NCBI GenBank assembly: GCA_945871425.1 | Contig: CAMBVS010000039.1 | Span: forward strand, 1 to 37,528 | DNA length: 37,528 nt | From: Rhizobium sp. Q54 | Lineage (GTDB): Bacteria; Pseudomonadota; Alphaproteobacteria; SHVZ01 | Reading direction: 5' to 3' | In this document: one piece after another, positions 8,308 through 16,092 of the stretch | How positions within the stretch are numbered: the first letter of the stretch is position 1 | Layout: each line of letters begins with the position of its first letter | Notes under the pieces: model-generated | Databases searched by the model: none | What the model was told of the DNA's origin: nothing | Seen by the model: only the letters and a program-made list of their open reading frames with translations | Position numbers and translations under genes: made by a program

Positions 8308-9030
8308 ATGGCTCGGGTCGCAGTCGTCACCGGAGGCACGCGCGGAATCGGTGCCGCGATCTCAATCGCGCTCAAGGAGAAGGGCTACAAGGTCGCCGCC
8401 AACTACGGAGGCAACGACGCGGTCGCCGCCGACTTCATGAAGGCGACGGGGATCAGGGCCTACAAGTGGGACGTCAGCGACTTCGACCAGTGTCAGGCCG
8501 GCATCAAGCTGATCGAGGCCGATCTCGGCCCGGTCGACGTGCTGGTCAACAACGCCGGCATCACCCGCGACGGCACCATGCACAAGATGACCTTCGAGCA
8601 GTGGAACGCCGTCATCCAGACCAACCTCTCCTCGTGCTTCAACATGTGCCGGTCGGTGATCGAGGGCATGCGCGCGCGCAAGTATGGCCGCATCGTCAAC
8701 ATCGGCTCGATCAACGGCCAGGCCGGGCAATACGGCCAGGTGAACTACGCTGCGGCCAAGTCGGGGATCCACGGCTTCACCAAGGCGCTTGCCCAGGAAG
8801 GCGCGGCGGTCGGGATCACGGTGAATGCGGTGGCGCCGGGATACATCGACACCGAGATGGTCCGCGCCGTGCCGCCGAACGTGCTGGAGAAGATCGTGGC
8901 GCGCATTCCGGTCGGCCGCCTCGGCAAGGCGTCGGAGATCGCCCGCACCGTGCTGTTCCTGGTCGACGAGGAGGGCGGCTTCATCACCGGCTCGACGCTG
9001 TCGGTCAACGGCGGCCAGCACATGTACTGA
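8308..9030 (+). CDS. phaB: acetoacetyl-CoA reductase
   Basis: NADPH-dependent reduction of acetoacetyl-CoA to (R)-3-hydroxybutyryl-CoA, the second step of polyhydroxybutyrate synthesis. 240 aa short-chain dehydrogenase with TGGTRGIG at residues 8-15 for the cofactor, NNAG at 81-84, and the Ser134-Tyr147-Lys151 catalytic set (NIGS and YAAAK). GGGAGG lies six bases before the ATG. The C-terminal FITGSTLSVNGGQHMY is typical of PhaB rather than FabG. Immediate linkage to phaA confirms the assignment. Confidence 0.95.
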   Translation: MARVAVVTGGTRGIGAAISIALKEKGYKVAANYGGNDAVAADFMKATGIRAYKWDVSDFDQCQAGIKLIEADLGPVDVLVNNAGITRDGTMHKMTFEQWNAVIQTNLSSCFNMCRSVIEGMRARKYGRIVNIGSINGQAGQYGQVNYAAAKSGIHGFTKALAQEGAAVGITVNAVAPGYIDTEMVRAVPPNVLEKIVARIPVGRLGKASEIARTVLFLVDEEGGFITGSTLSVNGGQHMY

Positions 9031-9031
9031 T

Positions 9032-9484
9032 GTGACGTCGGAAGCACGCGAGTATCCCCGCCGACCCTGGACCGCGGTCGGCGGGATCGTGTTTCGCGGT
9101 GATGACGTCCTTCTGATCCGCTCGCGCAAGGCCGCGATCAGAGGCAAATGGACGCTTCCCGGCGGGGCGCAGGACGTCGGCGAGACGATATTCGAGACGG
9201 CGATCCGCGAGGTCAGGGAGGAAACCGGAATCGAGATCCAGCCGGTGGGCATCATCACGGCGGTCGATTCAATCTGGCGCGATGATGCCGGGCGGCCGAA
9301 GTACCACTACACAATCGTCGAGGTGCTGGCGGAGTGGCGATCAGGCGAGCCGGTGGCCGGTGACGACGCCGAGTTGGCGGAATGGGTTTCGCGGGAGCGC
9401 ATTCCGGCTCTCGGCCTCTGGTCTGAAACCACCCGCGTGATTGAGCTGGCGCGGGCGAAGCGGGTCCATCAGCGAATTCCATGA
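9032..9484 (+). CDS. Nudix hydrolase
   Basis: 150 aa single-domain Nudix protein. The full box G-x5-E-x7-REVREETGI is present from about residue 45 (GAQDVGE, then REVREETGI), and AVGGIVFRGDDVLLIRS is the usual first strand pair. Such enzymes hydrolyse nucleoside diphosphates linked to another moiety; the LPGG-type core resembles ADP-ribose pyrophosphatases and MutT-like ADP-sugar hydrolases, so the substrate stays open. The start is a GTG one base after the phaB stop, which implies translation by re-initiation in the phaAB transcript. The open frame continues upstream through phaB but that part is not a gene. Confidence 0.85.
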   Translation: MTSEAREYPRRPWTAVGGIVFRGDDVLLIRSRKAAIRGKWTLPGGAQDVGETIFETAIREVREETGIEIQPVGIITAVDSIWRDDAGRPKYHYTIVEVLAEWRSGEPVAGDDAELAEWVSRERIPALGLWSETTRVIELARAKRVHQRIP

Positions 9485-9588
9485 TCGCCGCCCACCCTAA
9501 CCCTCCCCCACAGAGGGGGGAGGGGATCCGATCTCCGTCGCTTCGTACCCCCTCCCTCCTCTGTGGGAGAGGGATGGGATGGGGGGAT
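9483..9588. repeat. palindromic REP-like intergenic element
   Basis: Two arms of about 42 bases (about 9483-9526 and 9547-9588) form an imperfect inverted repeat built from C-runs, CCCACAGAGG and G-runs, with a central GATCCGATCTCCG. Elements with this CCCTCCC-CACAGAGG-GGGAGGG build are scattered in many alphaproteobacterial genomes. It lies between the Nudix stop and the EamA start; the final G-run is close to the EamA initiation site. Confidence 0.8.
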
Positions 9589-9596
9589 CGGTGCCG

Positions 9597-10481
9597 ATGA
9601 TCACCCGCCGCCGCGCGACCCTCATCGGCTTCACCGCCATCGTGATGTGGGGTGGGCTGGCGCTGCTGACCACGCTCGCCGGCCCGGTGCCGCCGTTCCA
9701 GCTGGTGGCGCTCGCCTTCGCCATCCCGGGCGGCGCCTCGCTGGTCCTCTGGATCGTCCGTGGCCAGGGACTGAGCCCGCTCAAGCAGCCGCCGGCGGTC
9801 TGGGCGCTCGGGATCTACGGGCTCTTCGGCTACCACTTCGCCTATTTCGTCGCGCTTCGCGCCGCACCGCCGGTCGAGGCCGGGCTGATCGCCTATCTCT
9901 CGCCGCTGCTGATCGTGGTGTTCTCGGCGCTGCTGCCGGGCGAGCGGCTGCGCTGGTACCATCTGGCCGGCGCGCTCGCCGGGCTCGCCGGCACCGCGCT
10001 GGTGGTGACCGACGGCGGCCGCGTCGCCTTCAAGGCGGAGTACGCGCTGGGCTACGCCGCCGCCTTCGCCTGCGCCCTGATCTGGTCGAGCTATTCGGTC
10101 TTGAGCCGCCGCTTCGGGGAGGTGCCGACCTCCGCCGTCGGCGGCTTCTGCCTGGTGACATCCATGCTCGCCGCAGCCTGCCATCTCACTCTGGAGTCGA
10201 CGATGTGGCCCTCGGGCGGCGAGTGGTTGGCCGTACTGGGACTCGGCATCGGCCCGATCGGCCTCGCCTTCTTCACCTGGGACGTCGGCATGAAGCGGGG
10301 CGACATCCAGGCCCTCGGCGGCCTCTTCTATCTGGCGCCGCTGGGCTCGACGGCGCTCCTCATCCTGTTCGGCAAGGGCGAGGCAAGCTGGGTGATCGGC
10401 GGCGCCACGCTGCTGATCGTCGGCGGTGCCGCGCTCGCAACCCTCGACGTGCTCGGCCGTCAGCCCGGCGACCAGCCCTGA
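9597..10481 (+). CDS. DMT superfamily (EamA) transporter
   Basis: 294 aa inner-membrane protein with about ten hydrophobic helices arranged as two EamA repeats (roughly residues 8-140 and 155-288), the typical length and topology of drug/metabolite exporters. The first helix starts TLIGFTAIVMWGG and the second repeat keeps the WSSYSVLSRRFG and GPIGLAFFTWDVGMKRGD segments. The ATG at 9597 is preferred; an in-frame ATG at 9579 lies inside the repeat element and would add six residues. Its 3' end overlaps the convergent cupin gene by 22 bases. Substrate cannot be inferred. Confidence 0.87.
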   Translation: MITRRRATLIGFTAIVMWGGLALLTTLAGPVPPFQLVALAFAIPGGASLVLWIVRGQGLSPLKQPPAVWALGIYGLFGYHFAYFVALRAAPPVEAGLIAYLSPLLIVVFSALLPGERLRWYHLAGALAGLAGTALVVTDGGRVAFKAEYALGYAAAFACALIWSSYSVLSRRFGEVPTSAVGGFCLVTSMLAAACHLTLESTMWPSGGEWLAVLGLGIGPIGLAFFTWDVGMKRGDIQALGGLFYLAPLGSTALLILFGKGEASWVIGGATLLIVGGAALATLDVLGRQPGDQP

Positions 10482-10873
10482 GGCGCCATCTCGAAGGAGC
10501 TGAATTCGAAGGCCGGGGCCACGGCGCAGCCGACCAGGGTCCAGGCGCCGAGCGGTGCCGCTGATTGCCAGAATCCGGTCGGGACCACAACTTGATGCCG
10601 GGTATCGCGGCCGAGCACGTGGCGCTCGACCGTCTTTCCGTCAGCCGAGAGCATCAGCGCCAGCGGCTCGCCGTCGTGGAAATGCCAGACCTCGACCGCA
10701 TCGGTCACCCGATGCCAGTGCGACACCTCGCCCGCCTTCAGGAGGTAGAGGATGGTCGAGAGAGCGCCGCGACCGCCCGAGGGTGGACGGTCGCGGAAGG
10801 TCTCCTTGTAGCGCCCACCCTCCGGATGCGGTCCGAGGTCGAGGCGGGCGATCAGGACGTCGGCGGCGATCAT
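10460..10873 (-). CDS. cupin_5 / DUF985 family protein
   Basis: 137 aa small cupin. The N-terminus LDLGPHPEGGRYKETFR is the DUF985 signature; metal-binding-type residues are visible as His52 and His54 in SHWHR, Glu61, and His64/His66 in VWHFHDG, and the chain ends GWSPG. The role of the family is not established, though a sugar-binding or epimerase-like function has been suggested from the fold. The ATG overlaps the stop of the upstream GST gene as ATGA, showing translational coupling in a gloB-GST-cupin operon. Confidence 0.85.
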   Translation of the reverse strand: MIAADVLIARLDLGPHPEGGRYKETFRDRPPSGGRGALSTILYLLKAGEVSHWHRVTDAVEVWHFHDGEPLALMLSADGKTVERHVLGRDTRHQVVVPTGFWQSAAPLGAWTLVGCAVAPAFEFSSFEMAPQGWSPG

Positions 10874-11481
10874 CCCTTCGGCGTCGTCGCCTGCATCGAC
10901 GGCCGGCGCGAGAAGGCTTCGTACCAGGCGGTGAGCTTCGGGCGGGTCTTGCGGATGTCGCCGGCGACGTTGCGGAACTCGAGCCAGCCGATCGAGCAGG
11001 CGAGCGCGATCTGGCCGAGATTGATCGGGCCGGAGAGCAGGGCCGAATCGTTCTCCGCCATGTCGAGGCCCTGGGTCACCTTGGTCATCTGGCCCGAGGT
11101 CCACTCGGCCGAGCGCTTGTCCTCGGCGCGGACCACGGTCTCGTAGCGGCAGAGAAGTCCGGCATCGGTGATGCCGTCGGCCATCGCCTGCCAGCGCAGC
11201 ACACGCCAGCGGTCGGGGCCGGCGGGCGGGATCAGCTTCACGCCTGCATGCTGGGAATCCAGGTACTCGCAGATGACGCGGGAGTCGTAGAGCGCCATGC
11301 CGTCGTCGGTGACCAGGGTCGGAAGCTTCATCAAGGGATTGTCCTTGGCGAGATCCGTGTTCGGCTTGGTCGGCATGACGGCGACCGGCACCTGCTGGAT
11401 GCGGCCGTCGATGCCCGCCTCGATCGCGGTGATCATGCACTTCCGGACATAGGGGGAGGCGGCAGAGTAGTAGAGCTTCAT
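10870..11481 (-). CDS. glutathione S-transferase family protein
   Basis: 203 aa, the usual length. The thioredoxin-like N-terminal domain (residues 1-80) starts MKLYYSAASPYVRKCMI, with Ser10 in the catalytic position and KLPTLV providing the cis-Pro that binds glutathione; ICEYLDS follows. The helical C-terminal domain covers about 90-200. GAGAGGA precedes the ATG. It lies 19 bases after gloB and overlaps the cupin gene by four, so a glutathione-linked detoxification operon is a reasonable reading, while the substrate is unknown. The open frame extends far upstream over gloB in a wrong frame. Confidence 0.9.
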   Translation of the reverse strand: MKLYYSAASPYVRKCMITAIEAGIDGRIQQVPVAVMPTKPNTDLAKDNPLMKLPTLVTDDGMALYDSRVICEYLDSQHAGVKLIPPAGPDRWRVLRWQAMADGITDAGLLCRYETVVRAEDKRSAEWTSGQMTKVTQGLDMAENDSALLSGPINLGQIALACSIGWLEFRNVAGDIRKTRPKLTAWYEAFSRRPSMQATTPKG

Positions 11482-11500
11482 CGGGAATCCTCTCGGGGGG

Positions 11501-12265
11501 TTAGAAGACGTCCTTGGCCTTGCGGACGGCGGCGAAGACGGCGACCGGATCGTCGCCGCCGACGGCGGCCGCCAGCGCCGGATCGTCGGCGCGAAGGAAC
11601 GGGTTGGTCGCCCGTTCCTCTGCCAGGGTCGAGGGTACCGTCGGTTTGCCCTCGGCACGAAGCGCATCGACCTGGCGGCTTCGGGCCTGGAGCGCGGCGT
11701 TGCCGCCGTCGACCGAGAGCGCGAAGCGGATGTTGGACTGGGTGTATTCATGCGCGCAGTAGACCCGGGTCGCATCCGGCAGCCGGCGCAGCTTGCCGAG
11801 CGAGGTCCACATCTGCTGGGGCGTGCCCTCGAACAGGCGGCCGCAGCCGCAGGCGAAGAGGGTGTCGCCGCAGAACAGCGCGTCGGCGTCGGCGAACCAG
11901 TAGGCGATGTGGCCGCGGGTATGGCCGGGCACGTCGAAGACCTTGGCTTCGGCTTCGCCCAGGAGATAGGTCTCGCCGTCGCCGACCATGACGTCGATGC
12001 CGGGAATGCGGTCGCGGTCGGCACGGGGGCCGACGATAGTGCAGCCGGTCGCCGCCTTGAGCGCCAGGTTGCCGCCGACGTGGTCGCCGTGGTGGTGGGT
12101 GTTGAGGATATGGGTCAGCTGCCAGCCGAGCGCCTTCAGCCGCTCGACGACCGGCTCGCATACCGCCGGGTCGACCACGGCGACGTTGCCGGAGGCGCGG
12201 TCGCGCACCAGATAGACGTAGTTGTCCTTGAGGACGGGGATCTGCTCGACGTCGATATGGCTCAC
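11501..12265 (-). CDS. gloB: hydroxyacylglutathione hydrolase (glyoxalase II)
   Basis: Hydrolyses S-lactoylglutathione to lactate and glutathione, the second step of methylglyoxal detoxification. 254 aa metallo-beta-lactamase fold. The metal-binding THHHGDH is at residues 56-62, followed by the second-site His in GHTRGH and the bridging Asp in FCGDTLF; CAHEYT and the C-terminal NPFLR substrate-binding segment are specific for glyoxalase II. The start is a GTG in VSHIDVEQIPVLKDNY, which is where the family begins; the longer open frame is antisense to the methyltransferase. A methyltransferase divergent from gloB is a common alphaproteobacterial arrangement. Confidence 0.94.
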   Translation of the reverse strand: MSHIDVEQIPVLKDNYVYLVRDRASGNVAVVDPAVCEPVVERLKALGWQLTHILNTHHHGDHVGGNLALKAATGCTIVGPRADRDRIPGIDVMVGDGETYLLGEAEAKVFDVPGHTRGHIAYWFADADALFCGDTLFACGCGRLFEGTPQQMWTSLGKLRRLPDATRVYCAHEYTQSNIRFALSVDGGNAALQARSRQVDALRAEGKPTVPSTLAEERATNPFLRADDPALAAAVGGDDPVAVFAAVRKAKDVF

Positions 12266-12322
12266 GGGGATCGCCTGGGCTCGGGGGCGGCGGACGATAC
12301 CAGACCATGCTAGGCTAAGACC

Positions 12323-13090
12323 ATGTTCACGGACATCGTGGACCTCCGGGACTTCTACGCATCGCGCCGCGGCCAGGTGGTGCGCCGCCTGATCCGTGCC
12401 CGCATCCGCCGCCTCTGGCCGGATGCCAGGGGGTTGTCGGTTCTCGGCGTCGGCTTCGCCACGCCCTATCTCGGGCCCTACCGCGAGGAGGCCCAGCGCG
12501 TGGTCGCCGCCATGCCGGCGAGCCAGGGCGTGCTGCCGTGGCCCCGGCCCGGCCCCAATGTCGTGACCCTGGCCGACGAGACCGACCTGCCGTTCCCCGA
12601 CCTCTCCTTCGACCGGGTGCTGCTGGTCCATGCGCTCGAAGGCACCGAGCAGCTCCGGCCGATGCTGCGCGAGGCCTGGCGGGTGCTGGCCGGCGGCGGG
12701 CGGCTGATGGTGGTTGTGCCCAACCGCCGCGGCGTCTGGGCCCGCAGCGACCGCACGCCCTTCGGCCACGGCCAACCCTATTCGCTGGGGCAGCTTTCGA
12801 GGCTGCTGAGGGATACCCTGTTCACTCCCGTGCAGAGCGCGGCCGCGCTGTTCCTCCCGCCCCAGGCGGTCGTGCCGCTTGCCCGCTGGGCCCGAGACCT
12901 CGACAACATCGGCGAACGCTGGGCGTCCACCTTCGCCGGCGTCGTGGTGGTCGAGGCGGCGAAGCAGATCTATGCCGGGACCGCGGTGCCGCAGACCGGG
13001 CGCAAACGCAAGCGCGTGCTGGTGCCGATCCAGGGCGGCGCCGTCGCCGCGACCGAAAGCCATCAGTCGACCAGGCCCGACGAGGCTTGA
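12323..13090 (+). CDS. class I SAM-dependent methyltransferase
   Basis: 255 aa Methyltransf_11-type protein. The SAM-binding motif I is LSVLGVGFATPYL (about residues 38-50), the acidic motif ADETDLPFPDLSFDRVLLVHALEG covers 84-107, and LREAWRVLAGGGRLMVVVPNR is the post-II strand. The C-terminal 100 residues, including QPYSLGQLSRLLRD, are typical of the group coded next to gloB in alphaproteobacteria. Only 57 bases separate it from gloB, so the two share a divergent control region. The acceptor molecule is unknown. Confidence 0.88.
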   Translation: MFTDIVDLRDFYASRRGQVVRRLIRARIRRLWPDARGLSVLGVGFATPYLGPYREEAQRVVAAMPASQGVLPWPRPGPNVVTLADETDLPFPDLSFDRVLLVHALEGTEQLRPMLREAWRVLAGGGRLMVVVPNRRGVWARSDRTPFGHGQPYSLGQLSRLLRDTLFTPVQSAAALFLPPQAVVPLARWARDLDNIGERWASTFAGVVVVEAAKQIYAGTAVPQTGRKRKRVLVPIQGGAVAATESHQSTRPDEA

Positions 13091-13257
13091 AGATCGCCTG
13101 GCCGGCGAGGGAGCCAAAGGCCGCGGTCATCTGTCGCGGGGCCTGGAAAGACGGCAATGCGGGGCGACCCGGGGGCACGGCTCTCGCTGCCGGAAGCCTT
13201 TGATTTTATCCGCATCCCCGACTACACCTAGCGGCCCTGAACCGCGCTTCCCCGACA

Positions 13258-14100
13258 ATGGCCGCGCCCGCACCTACCCTTGATGAGATCCGCGCCGAGA
13301 TTGACCGCATCGACCAGGCGATCCACGACCTGTTGATGCGCCGGGTCGAGGTCGTGCGTGGGATCGGCGGCCTCAAGAGCGGATCTGCGCCCAAATGGCG
13401 GCCTGCCCGCGAGGCGGCGCTCTTCCGCCGCCTGGCCGCCCGTCACCGGGGCGAGATGCCGATCGGCGTCCTCGCCCGGATCTGGCGGGAAATGATCATC
13501 GGCGGATCGCTGGCGCTGCAGGAAGCCGTGTCCGTCACCGTGGTCGCGAACGGCGCCGAAAGCGGTTGCTGGGATCTCGCCCGTGATCACTTCGGTGCCG
13601 TGGTGCCGCTGGGGGCCGCCCCCTCGCCGAGCCAGGTCGTGCGCGATGTCGCCAAGGGCAAGGCGACCATCGGCGTGCTGCCGTCGCCGGCCGACGGCGA
13701 GGCCGACCCCTGGTGGCCGCTGTTGATACGCCGCACCCCGTCCTCTCCGCGGATCGTCGCCAAGCTGCCCTTCGCCGGCGCCGGCAACGGCCGCAGCGTC
13801 GGCGCGGCCCTGGCGATCGCCCGGGTGGCCTTCGAGCCTTCCGGCAGCGACCACAGCCTGATCGTCGTCGAGGCGGCGCCCGAGCTGAGCCGGGCATCGC
13901 TGATGGCCGCTATCCGCAAAGCCGATCTCCATGCACGCTGGCTCGCCCGGCACGAGACGGATGGACGCCCGGCGCATCTCCTGGAAGTCGACGGCTTCGT
14001 CGGCGAGGGGGATGCGCGGCTGGCGGCTCTCAGGGAGCACCCGAGCCTCCAGGGCGTCGTCCTGATCGGCGGCTACGCGCTGCCGCTGTCGAAGAGTTGA
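13258..14100 (+). CDS. chorismate mutase with degenerate PDT/ACT-like C-terminal part
   Basis: 280 aa. Residues 1-90 are an AroQ chorismate mutase domain (LDEIRAEIDRIDQAIHDLLMRRVEVVRGIGGLK; then RLAARHRGEMPIGVLARIWREMI), making prephenate. The remaining 190 residues resemble an eroded prephenate dehydratase with an ACT domain: CWDLARDHFGAVVPL, then VEAAPELSRASLMAAIRKA, HLLEVDGF and VVLIGGYALPL follow the order of PheA, but the catalytic Thr-Arg-Phe is not found. It may thus sense amino acids rather than dehydrate. hisC-type aminotransferase follows after 19 bases, then prephenate dehydrogenase, so the unit makes tyrosine and/or phenylalanine. Confidence 0.85.
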   Translation: MAAPAPTLDEIRAEIDRIDQAIHDLLMRRVEVVRGIGGLKSGSAPKWRPAREAALFRRLAARHRGEMPIGVLARIWREMIIGGSLALQEAVSVTVVANGAESGCWDLARDHFGAVVPLGAAPSPSQVVRDVAKGKATIGVLPSPADGEADPWWPLLIRRTPSSPRIVAKLPFAGAGNGRSVGAALAIARVAFEPSGSDHSLIVVEAAPELSRASLMAAIRKADLHARWLARHETDGRPAHLLEVDGFVGEGDARLAALREHPSLQGVVLIGGYALPLSKS

Positions 14101-14119
14101 CGTGGTTCCGGAGACCCTT

Positions 14120-15214
14120 ATGACCGATGCGCCCATCCCCCAACCCGGCATTCTCGAGCTGACGCCGTACAAGGCGTTCGCCAAGCCAAAGCGCCCGGGA
14201 CGCCTGATCCGTCTGATGGCCAACGAGGGCGCGCTCGGCCCCAGCCCGAAGGCGATCGAGGCCTACAAGGCGGCGGCCGGCGAGATCCACCGCTATCCCG
14301 AGAGCGGTTCCGGCACTCTCGTCTCCGCGATCGCTAAGCATCACGGGCTCAAGGCGGATCAGCTGGTCATCGGCAACGGCTCGGACGAGCTGATCGAGCT
14401 GCTCTGCCACTGCTTCGCCGGGCCCGGCGACGAGGTGGTCTATACCCAGTACGGCTTCGTCATGTACCCCACCTGCGCGCGGGCATCGGGTGCAACGCCG
14501 ATCTCGGCTCCGGACGACGGCATCACCGCGAGCGTGGACGCGATCCTGGCCAGGGTCACGCCGAAGACCAAGATCGTATTCCTCGCCAACCCCAACAATC
14601 CAACCGGCACCTACCTGGCCCGCTCCGAGGTCGAACGCCTGTGGACGGCGCTGCCGAGGCATGTCGTGCTCGTGCTCGATGCCGCCTATGCCGAGTATGT
14701 CGAGCGCAACGACTACTCGTCGGGCGCCGACCTCGCCGAACGCGCGCCCAACGTCATCATGCTCCGCACCTTCTCCAAGATGTACGGCCTCGCGGGCTTG
14801 AGGCTCGGCTGGGGCTATGGCGCGCCGGCGGTGGTCGACGTGCTGAACCGGGTCCATGGCGTCTTCAACGTGAATGCCGCCGCCCAGGCGGCGGGCGTCG
14901 CCGCGCTCGAGGACGTGCCGTTCCAGGATCGCTCCAAGACCCACAACCGGATCTGGGTGCCCAGAGTTCAGGAGAAGCTGAAGGCGCTCGGCCTCGAGCC
15001 GCAGCAGACCGTCGCCAACTTCATGCTGGTGAAGGTGCCGGCGAAGCTCGGCAAGACGCCCGACGAGATCCTGGCCTTCTGCGCCGAGCGCGGCATCTTC
15101 ATGCGCGAGATGAAGACCTACGGGATGACGGGCTACTTCCGCTTCTCGATCGGGACCGAGGAAGAGAACCAGGCCCTAGTCGATACGCTCGCCGAATGCC
15201 TGGGTCATGGCTGA
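14120..15214 (+). CDS. hisC: histidinol-phosphate/aromatic aminotransferase
   Basis: 364 aa fold-type I PLP enzyme of the HisC family. Key parts: RLMANEGALGPSPKA near 31-44, NGSDELIELL at 86-95, NPNNPTG at 158-164, Asp187 of LVLDAAYAEYV, and the PLP-binding Lys220 in TFSKMYGLAGLRLG. The ATG at 14120 has GGAG upstream; a GTG at 14102 is a less likely start. Sitting between chorismate mutase and prephenate dehydrogenase, with which it overlaps by eight bases, it probably works as the tyrosine/phenylalanine transaminase, and may or may not also act in histidine synthesis. Confidence 0.93.
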   Translation: MTDAPIPQPGILELTPYKAFAKPKRPGRLIRLMANEGALGPSPKAIEAYKAAAGEIHRYPESGSGTLVSAIAKHHGLKADQLVIGNGSDELIELLCHCFAGPGDEVVYTQYGFVMYPTCARASGATPISAPDDGITASVDAILARVTPKTKIVFLANPNNPTGTYLARSEVERLWTALPRHVVLVLDAAYAEYVERNDYSSGADLAERAPNVIMLRTFSKMYGLAGLRLGWGYGAPAVVDVLNRVHGVFNVNAAAQAAGVAALEDVPFQDRSKTHNRIWVPRVQEKLKALGLEPQQTVANFMLVKVPAKLGKTPDEILAFCAERGIFMREMKTYGMTGYFRFSIGTEEENQALVDTLAECLGHG

Positions 15215-16088
15215 GATCTTCGATCGTGTCGCCATCGTCGGCATCGGCCTGATCGGCTCCTCGATCGCGCGCGCGCTGAAGGAGCACGAGGTCTGCCGCG
15301 AGATCGTCGTCGGCGACGTCAGCGAGACCCATGGCAAGCGGGCGCTCGAGCTCGGTCTCTGCGCCGCCGCCCATACCGACGTCGCCAAGGCGGCGGCCGG
15401 TGCCGATCTGGTGATCCTGTGCACACCGATGTCGACCTACGAGGCGATCACCGACAAGATCGCTCCCGCTCTCAAGCAGGGTGCCGTCGTCACCGATGTC
15501 GGCTCGGTCAAGCAGGCGGCGACCAAGTCGGTCAAGCCGCGGTTGCCAGCGCATGCCCGCTGGATCGCCGGCCATCCCGTCGCCGGCACGGAGAACTCCG
15601 GCCCCGACGCCGGCTTCGCCGCGCTGTTCAAGGGGCGGTGGTGCATCCTGACGCCGGAGGCCGACACCGATCCCGAGGCGCAGGCGAAGGTCAACGCCAT
15701 GTGGACGGCGTTCGGCTCGAACGTCGTCGCCATGGATGCCGAGCACCACGACCTGGTGCTGGCGATCACCTCGCACTTGCCGCACCTCATCGCCTATACC
15801 ATCGTCGGCACGGCGACCGACCTGGAGACGACGCTGCAGTCCGAGGTGATCAAGTTCTCCGCCGGCGGCTTTCGCGACTTCACCCGGATCGCCGCCTCCG
15901 ATCCGGTCATGTGGCGCGACGTCTTCCTCAACAACCGCGAGGCCGTGCTCGAGATGCTGCAGCGATTCAGCGAGGATCTCTCGCACCTCCAGCGGGCGAT
16001 CCGCTGGGGCGAGGGCGACAAGCTCGAGGAGTTGTTCACCCGCACGCGCTCGATCCGCCGCAGCATCATCGAGGCGAAGCAGGCGTGA
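15207..16088 (+). CDS. tyrC: prephenate/arogenate dehydrogenase
   Basis: Oxidative decarboxylation of prephenate (or arogenate) in tyrosine synthesis, NAD(P)-dependent, cytosolic. 293 aa with a Rossmann motif VGIGLIGSS at about 10-18, TPMSTYE, TDVGSVK, the HPVAGTENSG catalytic region with its His, and the helical dimerisation domain (SHLPHLIAYTIVG; SAGGFRDFTRIAASDPVMW). Length matches the single-domain cyclohexadienyl dehydrogenases of alphaproteobacteria, without an ACT domain. It overlaps hisC by eight bases and ends five bases from the convergent DUF2125 gene. The choice of prephenate or arogenate cannot be made from sequence. Confidence 0.92.
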   Translation: MAEIFDRVAIVGIGLIGSSIARALKEHEVCREIVVGDVSETHGKRALELGLCAAAHTDVAKAAAGADLVILCTPMSTYEAITDKIAPALKQGAVVTDVGSVKQAATKSVKPRLPAHARWIAGHPVAGTENSGPDAGFAALFKGRWCILTPEADTDPEAQAKVNAMWTAFGSNVVAMDAEHHDLVLAITSHLPHLIAYTIVGTATDLETTLQSEVIKFSAGGFRDFTRIAASDPVMWRDVFLNNREAVLEMLQRFSEDLSHLQRAIRWGEGDKLEELFTRTRSIRRSIIEAKQA

Positions 16089-16092
16089 CGTT

